From: Sorangium cellulosum
GTDB taxonomy: Bacteria; Myxococcota_A; Polyangia; Polyangiales; Polyangiaceae
DNA: 64,000 nucleotides
Direction: 5' to 3'
Assembly (NCBI RefSeq): GCF_002950945.1
Contig: NZ_CP012673.1
Coordinates: forward strand, 12,763,501 to 12,827,500
Part shown: positions 60,301-64,000 of the stretch, piece after piece
How the letters are laid out: the number at the start of each line of letters is the position of its first letter
Numbering within the stretch: position 1 is the stretch's first letter
Notes under the pieces: generated by a model
What the model saw: the letters and a program-made list of their open reading frames with translations, nothing else
The model's database searches: none
What the model was told of the DNA's origin: nothing
Made by a program: the position numbers and the translations under genes

Positions 60301-61612
60301 CGAGGCCCTGCCGCCGTCGCCATCGCTCCGCGAGGTCCCCGCGCCCGCGCCGCAGACGGCCCACCCGGACGACGTTCGGCAGACGAAGGCAAGCGAGCCC
60401 GCAGAGATGCCAGCCTCCGAGGAGGCGGAAGACCCGGCGCTGCGTCCGCAAGGGACGACACAACCGACGGCGGAGCCTGGGGTCGATGCGGAGGTGCTCG
60501 ACGACGCGGACATCGCGCTCGACGAGGAGCCCGCCTCCGGGGAAGCCACCTCCGGGGAACGGGCCTCCGTGGAGCCCGTCTCCGTGGAGCCCGACTCCGT
60601 GCCGCTGCCGCCGCGTGCCGCTGCGGCCCCCACGCAAGGCGAGCACGACGCCCTGCTCGGGATCGCGGGTCCGCCCGAGCTGACCGCGGCGGCGCTGTCC
60701 GGACCGGACGTGGTCGAAGACCTCTCGCTCCTCGCGAGCGCGCTCGATCTGCCGACCGATCCACCGCCCGAGCCGCGGGCCGTCGAGGCGCCCGACCTCG
60801 GCCCGGAGAGCGTGCCGGGGCTCGCCGCGGCCAGCGGCGAGCGGGCCGCCGCCATCACCGGCCGCGACCTCGAGCAGATCGAGGCGTTCGCCGACCTGCC
60901 CGAGGAGATGCACGACGAGCTCGCGCGCGCAGCGCACGTGGGCGACCTCGCGCCCGACGAGGAGCTCGCCGTCTCCGGGGCGGCGCTCGTGCTCCACGGG
61001 AAAGCCTCCGTCTGCGCGAACATCGTCGATACGCCGGCCGCGCGCGCCGCCATCAGGACGCTCGTGCCGTCGCGCGGGACACTCGGCGACGGGATCCCGC
61101 TGCGCGTCGTCGCCGGCGCGGGCGGCGCGCGGGTGGCGATCTGGGACCAGGCGACCATCGACGACGCGCTCCGCACCTGCCCGTGGGTGCTCGAGGAGCT
61201 GCGCGCCGTCGCCGACCGCCTCCAGGCCCTCGCCGGCGCCACCATGGGGCCGCTCGGCGAACTCGAGGAGACGCTGCTCCGCCGGATCCTCGGCCGGCTG
61301 CGCCTGCGCGGCCTGGAGCCCGGCGAGCAGCTCATCCACGCGGGCAACCCCATGCCCGGGCTGGTGCTCGTCGGGGCCGGCGCGCTGGAGCTGGTCGACG
61401 AGCGCTCCCAGGAGATCACCGGCGGCGCGAGGTCCGGGGAGCTCCTGTTCGCCTCCGAGCTGCTCGCGGGCCAGCCGGCGCCGTCGATCGCCCGCGCGGC
61501 CGCCGGCGGCGCGCTCGTGCTCATCGCCGATCACCCCGTGCTGCGCGAGCTCTTCGAGAGCACGCCGGAGCTGCTCTCCATCCTCGCGCAGGCCGTCTCG
61601 CTGCGCGCCTGA
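57377..61612 (+). CDS. Giant Pro-rich protein with two cyclic-nucleotide-binding-like C-terminal domains
   Basis: 1411 residues from ATG 57377 (GGTGG nine bases upstream). N-terminal helical unit (about 20-75; STATALWARGERRDAIVWLR). Residues about 145-800 are Pro/Ala/Ser/Gly-rich with tandem repeats; about 830-1140 are acidic/Ser/Glu-rich. The C-terminus (about 1160-1411) has two cNMP-binding-like folds: EAFADLPEEMHDELARAAHV in the first, ILGRLRLRGLEPGEQLIHAG and GNPMPGLVLVGAGALELVDE in the second. The Arg/Glu phosphate-binding cassette (RxxE) is not clear, so ligand binding may be lost. Possibly a large scaffold. Confidence 0.83.
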   Translation: MANRVVALPEPHPDDDEDVVWGISTATALWARGERRDAIVWLRRAAEAAGVAGQPFRASEIGLCATALEEVMASELGEPSDPDLLETIASETADEDPPSDDDGPPSDEQTWRRRRSLTEELRASMPSIEIDLFEPISEPELTAGAERLPPPAPPPRILPPPPPGAAGAPGAVARPIATYPSAPAGVLPGSASQPAPPPPPITPPVAQQPPGAPVARPAPSAPPPPFPPQAQPGAPRSYPPAAAPPPQPGAPYYPPPVAPSAPPLAVPSAQTGVVYRSQPPPASPFAPTPSASGLQPAQPPPPPSFRAPMVTEPLLSLEEYAYFTPPLAQVAAPIPPAAAPAVPYPSSPPPLRRSSAPPYPSPSPAPPEPLGVLPPSQERGRSDSVRPPQPPPPLGARPLSEPPIGALLPPLAPSAMPASPLGPPPLPRFIAEPPPGAAALPAPPHPPYFGPASAPPHPPYFGPASAPPQPPSFGPASTLPQPPSFGPASAPPQPPSFGPASAPPQPPSFGPAPPQPPSFGLAPAPASQPPSFGPLPAPHPPSFAPARPQPPPAPPFSSAAPPRPQPLPPPASAAPPPPNPLPPPPLPPRPQPLPPPTAPAAATPASVPPPPFALPPQPLPPPTAPAPATPASVPPPPFALPPQPLPPPTAPAAATPASVPPPPFAPPPQPLAAPAPPAPATLTSAAPPPPFAPPPPAPPALSLSASAAPPPPPVAPSLLQVPPPASPPVPSSASVAPPPPPVAPPPPAASVAPSPPAAPPLAASQPAASVPPPAGPAPSSPPSTAAAPGEEQRQDEDSSAIHVEDQGAATTPARTGAAGPAARTGVSKRKPREPILDPWSDDAEIAAPPRPAQATMTPSGDTYLVALRPPSAPQVGDEDEVITSAAPLDLTLKRKPISARPPVPPAVRPRPATLPGNEPPGHVGTSATSIPTKNAAVPESRNDKHEPRATTEMSPQTSVSTSAGTVVVELSDPEHEALPPSPSLREVPAPAPQTAHPDDVRQTKASEPAEMPASEEAEDPALRPQGTTQPTAEPGVDAEVLDDADIALDEEPASGEATSGERASVEPVSVEPDSVPLPPRAAAAPTQGEHDALLGIAGPPELTAAALSGPDVVEDLSLLASALDLPTDPPPEPRAVEAPDLGPESVPGLAAASGERAAAITGRDLEQIEAFADLPEEMHDELARAAHVGDLAPDEELAVSGAALVLHGKASVCANIVDTPAARAAIRTLVPSRGTLGDGIPLRVVAGAGGARVAIWDQATIDDALRTCPWVLEELRAVADRLQALAGATMGPLGELEETLLRRILGRLRLRGLEPGEQLIHAGNPMPGLVLVGAGALELVDERSQEITGGARSGELLFASELLAGQPAPSIARAAAGGALVLIADHPVLRELFESTPELLSILAQAVSLRA
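58700..58960 (+). repeat. 36-bp repeats encoding PPSFGPASAPPQ
   Basis: About seven copies, some shortened, in the Pro-rich part of the giant protein. Confidence 0.85.
59144..59377 (+). repeat. Three 78-bp tandem repeats
   Basis: Units at 59144-59221, 59222-59299 and 59300-59377, each encoding 26 residues starting PQPLPPPTAPA and ending PPPPFALP or a variant. Very high similarity implies recent duplication. Confidence 0.92.
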
Positions 61613-61683
61613 GCGCGCCCGATCCCGGACGCGCGCGGCGCTCGACGCCGCCCGACGCGCTCAGCCCGGCGCGGGCCGGCCGC

Positions 61684-62439
61684 TCACCGGTCCGCGACCG
61701 GGCGCAGCCGCCGCGCGGCCACCTGGTCCACGTCGACGGGCTCGGCGGGCTCCTCGTCGTCGTTGAGCTGCCACACGAGCTCGCTGTTGCCCTGCGCCCC
61801 CGCGAAGCGGAGCCCGAACCACTTCGCGTTCGGCGAGATCGTCGGCCGGCCCTGCGCGGTCTCGCGCGGGAAGCGGATCCGGAACGCGCGCCGCCACACC
61901 GTATTGTACGGGAAGTACGTGCGCTCGAGCGCGTTCGGCTTCGTGATCGCGATGATCTCCTCGGGCGCCGTCTCGTTGCCGGTGTCGTCGATCAGGCGGA
62001 CGATCCACGCGCTGTCCTGCGTCGCGAGGTCGTTGTACTTGCGCTCGCCCCCGAAGATCGCGACGAAGAACTGGTGGCGCTGGTGCGTCTCCTCCAGCGT
62101 CTTCTCGAGGAGCTTCTGCCGCTGCTCGATCGTGAGCCGGTAGTCCTGCGCGTAGCGGACCACGTAGGCCCAGCGGAAATCCCACGACTCGAACGTGGCG
62201 GTGGCCGTGAGGAAGTTGTCGAGCTCGGAGAGCGCGATCAGGTGCTCCGTGCGCGTCCAGGCGCGCAGCACGTACTCGTAGTCCGTCGCCACGTACTCGC
62301 GAGGGCCCTCGTTCAAGCTCACGAGCTGGGTCGAGCAGCCGGCCTGCCCGACGAGCGCCGCGAGGACCAGACCGCGCCGGATCCATGCCGAGGTGACCAC
62401 GCGCCCAGGGTACCCACCTGCCGCGCTGGATGCACGCAC
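61684..62439 (-). CDS. Lipoprotein of unknown function
   Basis: 251 residues from ATG 62439; GTG 62400 would give a more typical 22-residue leader (VVTSAWIRRGLVLAALVGQA then GC). The lipobox is VGQAGC-like. The remainder is alpha/beta (EYVATDYEYVLRAWTRTEHL; AFRIRFPRETAQG). Family not recognised. It follows the beta-barrel gene after 60 bp, so possibly same operon and compartment. Confidence 0.78.
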   Translation of the reverse strand: MRASSAAGGYPGRVVTSAWIRRGLVLAALVGQAGCSTQLVSLNEGPREYVATDYEYVLRAWTRTEHLIALSELDNFLTATATFESWDFRWAYVVRYAQDYRLTIEQRQKLLEKTLEETHQRHQFFVAIFGGERKYNDLATQDSAWIVRLIDDTGNETAPEEIIAITKPNALERTYFPYNTVWRRAFRIRFPRETAQGRPTISPNAKWFGLRFAGAQGNSELVWQLNDDEEPAEPVDVDQVAARRLRPVADR

Positions 62440-62499
62440 TCGGAGGAGATCACCGCGCCTTCCCCCCTTCCGGCGGCCAGCTCGCCCCCGCCGGGGCCC

Positions 62500-63504
62500 T
62501 CACCGGGGCGGCGGCGGCCGAAGCGCGCCCGGCACGAACGAGAAGCTGACATTGAGGCGCGCGGCGTAGTACGAGTCGACGTCGCCGCGCAGCGGCGTCG
62601 CGATCGGGAGCAGCACGCTCAGCGCCGGCTGCACGTTGCTCGACAGGATCAGGCGGACGCTCGGCGAGATCGCGAACGTCGCGCGCCTGCTGTCCGGCAG
62701 GCCCTCGGTCAGCTGGTAGACCTCCCAGAGCTCAAGCCCGAGCCCGACCGGGCGCGCGAGCCGGTAGCCGAAGTAGAACGCGGTGTGCGCCCGGATGTCG
62801 GTGCGGCGCTCCCGGGAGAACAGGCCGCGCACGACGAGCGACCAGTCGAGGCCCTGCCGGAGCTGGAAGATGAACGGCCCCGTGATGTGCCGCATGTCGA
62901 ACCACGGGCGGAACGTGATCGTCAGGTCCCGGAAGCGGGTCTCGTCCCACGGCCGCACCACACGCGCCGTCCGCAGCACCTCCTCCTCGGCCGGGGAGAC
63001 CTCGCGCGGCGTCGGGATCACGACGCCGAAGCCCCCGCCGGACGAGAGCCCGCGCACGCTCGACCACACGCCGCGCCCGTAGAGCTCGGGGCTCCCGAGC
63101 TGGATCGACCGTTCGACCCCCGGGACGCTCGCGGCGGCCGAGTCGTGCACCACGCCGACGAACCACTTGCGCGGGACGAGCGGCATCTCGAGCTCGCCGT
63201 GCGAGTACCAGGCGAAGGCGCTCTTGCCGCTGCCCGCACTGCCCCAGTCGGGCTCGATCACGGCCGCCGTGTACTCGAAGGTGAAGGTGGGATCGCGCCG
63301 CGTGAGCGCGGGGAGCGTCGGCGGCGCGGGGACGTCGAAGACCGCCTCGTCGTCGTCGGACCACGCGCCGGAGCCCGGCGGCGCCGCCAGCGCGGCCGGA
63401 GGCGGCGCGGCCAGGTAGAGGAGCGGAAGCCAGGACGCCGCGCGAGCGAGGCGCCCGGCCGGCGCCGGATCCCGCGCGGGCAGCGTCGGCGTCACGCGCG
63501 TCAC
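62500..63504 (-). CDS. Predicted outer-membrane beta-barrel protein
   Basis: 334 residues. An Ala/Pro-rich signal region (LARAASWLPLLYLAAPPPAALA) is followed by beta-strands with alternating aromatic residues (FTFEYTAAVIEPDWG; TAFYFGYRLARPVGLGLELW; SYYAARLNVSFSFVPG). Terminal Phe is not the last residue. No family is recognised. It lies 10 bp after the RseP-like gene. Confidence 0.72.
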   Translation of the reverse strand: MTRVTPTLPARDPAPAGRLARAASWLPLLYLAAPPPAALAAPPGSGAWSDDDEAVFDVPAPPTLPALTRRDPTFTFEYTAAVIEPDWGSAGSGKSAFAWYSHGELEMPLVPRKWFVGVVHDSAAASVPGVERSIQLGSPELYGRGVWSSVRGLSSGGGFGVVIPTPREVSPAEEEVLRTARVVRPWDETRFRDLTITFRPWFDMRHITGPFIFQLRQGLDWSLVVRGLFSRERRTDIRAHTAFYFGYRLARPVGLGLELWEVYQLTEGLPDSRRATFAISPSVRLILSSNVQPALSVLLPIATPLRGDVDSYYAARLNVSFSFVPGALRPPPPR

Positions 63505-63514
63505 GCGGGGGATG

Positions 63515-64000
63515 TTACTTCGATCCGAGGCCGAAATCGTTCGCGGTGACGTAGAGCATCAGCCCGATCAGCATGAACACGCCCACGAGGTGGATGTGCG
63601 CCTCGATGCGGGCGTTGGGCCGGCGCCGCGTGGTGGCCTCGTAGAACAGGAACATCAGCCGGCCGCCGTCCAGCGCCGGGAACGGGATCAGGTTGAACGC
63701 GCCGAGGTAGGCCGAGAGCATGCCGAGGAACTCGAGCCCGTCGGCCCAGCCGCGCTTGGCCGCGTACGCGGTCTCCTCGATCATCCGCTTCGGACCCCCG
63801 AGCTCGCCCTCGACCCTGCCCGTGATGACCTGGCCGAGCCCGACGATCAGGCCCTGCACGACCTTCGGCGGCTTCGTCAGCGCGAGCACCGCGGCCTCCT
63901 TGGCGGTCACGGGCGCCCGCTGGATCGGGCCGATCGCCGTCACGCCGATCCTGCCCGAGCCGTTGTCGCTCGCGGGCGTGATCGCGACCGGGATCCGCTC
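63515..64000 (-). CDS. RseP-type site-2 membrane metalloprotease, C-terminal part (5' end outside window)
   Basis: 161 residues visible, reading from the window end. PDZ-like end (RIPVAITPASDNGSGRIGV), then the C-terminal membrane part with FNLIPFPALDGGRLMFLFYE, where the Asp of LDG binds zinc, and a last helix (HLVGVFMLIGLMLYVTAND). HExxH would be upstream. In E. coli RseP cleaves anti-sigma factors and signal peptides. Stop codon TAA at 63515. Confidence 0.92.
   Translation of the reverse strand, partial: ERIPVAITPASDNGSGRIGVTAIGPIQRAPVTAKEAAVLALTKPPKVVQGLIVGLGQVITGRVEGELGGPKRMIEETAYAAKRGWADGLEFLGMLSAYLGAFNLIPFPALDGGRLMFLFYEATTRRRPNARIEAHIHLVGVFMLIGLMLYVTANDFGLGSK

Noticed and set aside
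1..64000. CRISPR arrays, insertion sequences, prophage or biosynthetic clusters
   Set aside because: Searched by eye; the direct repeats found are short, coding or lack spacers, and no transposase, integrase or modular synthase motif is seen.

Overview
The window is very GC-rich and reads as the chromosome of a myxobacterium, most likely of the Sorangium/Polyangium type. That rests on the gene repertoire: a membrane-anchored Ser/Thr kinase, orphan histidine kinases, many lipoproteins, PilZ and FHA proteins with long Ala/Pro linkers, a split ATP synthase locus of the kind known in (former) deltaproteobacteria, and ribosomal proteins with disordered tails. I see no insertion sequence, phage, CRISPR array, tRNA or rRNA. 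The window is mostly core genome with lineage-specific envelope and signalling genes between the core blocks.

Layout. 1-1089: 3' part of a Ser/Thr kinase. 1200-7484 (minus): rho, a GAF histidine kinase, an Fe-S (CCG) oxidoreductase and a HAMP histidine kinase, the last two joined by an ATGA overlap. 7860-10336 (plus): acylphosphatase and a repeat-rich membrane protein, ending at a strong bidirectional terminator. 10449-22653 (minus): 23 genes of the S10/spc/alpha ribosomal cluster, from rplV to rplQ and including secY, adk, infA and rpoA. The usual first part (rpsJ-rplC-rplD-rplW-rplB-rpsS) is not in front of rplV. 23305-26754 (plus): three secreted lipoproteins (Cys-rich, SUMF-like, Asp-box). 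26844-31045: AT-hook protein, a gene-poor kilobase, methyltransferase, lipoprotein, PhoH. 31258-35575 (plus): OprP-like porin, a minimal penicillin-binding protein, two small proteins.

35731-41691 (minus): a probable four-gene operon (formyltransferase-like protein, PilZ protein, a protease/propeller/beta-barrel fusion, lipoprotein). 41664-45920 (plus): ftsE-ftsX-envC-like cell-division operon running into rph-rdgB. 46041-48486 (plus): atpZ-atpI-atpB-atpE, the a/c part of the ATP synthase without b or F1 genes. 48750-53004 (minus): L,D-transpeptidase, RHH-FHA protein, HEAT-like lipoprotein. 53295-61612 (plus): ftsK, a small protein, and a 1411-residue Pro-rich protein ending in two cyclic-nucleotide-binding-like domains. 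61684-64000 (minus): lipoprotein, beta-barrel protein and the 3' part of an RseP-type protease.

Common themes are translation/transcription/secretion (ribosomal block, rho, secY), envelope and division (FtsEX-EnvC, FtsK, PBP, L,D-transpeptidase, porin, RseP) and signalling. The most unusual items are domain fusions and low-complexity linkers: the protease-propeller-barrel protein, the RHH-FHA protein, the giant Pro-rich cNMP-like protein, the formyltransferase-like protein lacking the catalytic Asn, and the redox-protein/kinase pair. All assignments come from reading the sequence; no database search was run.
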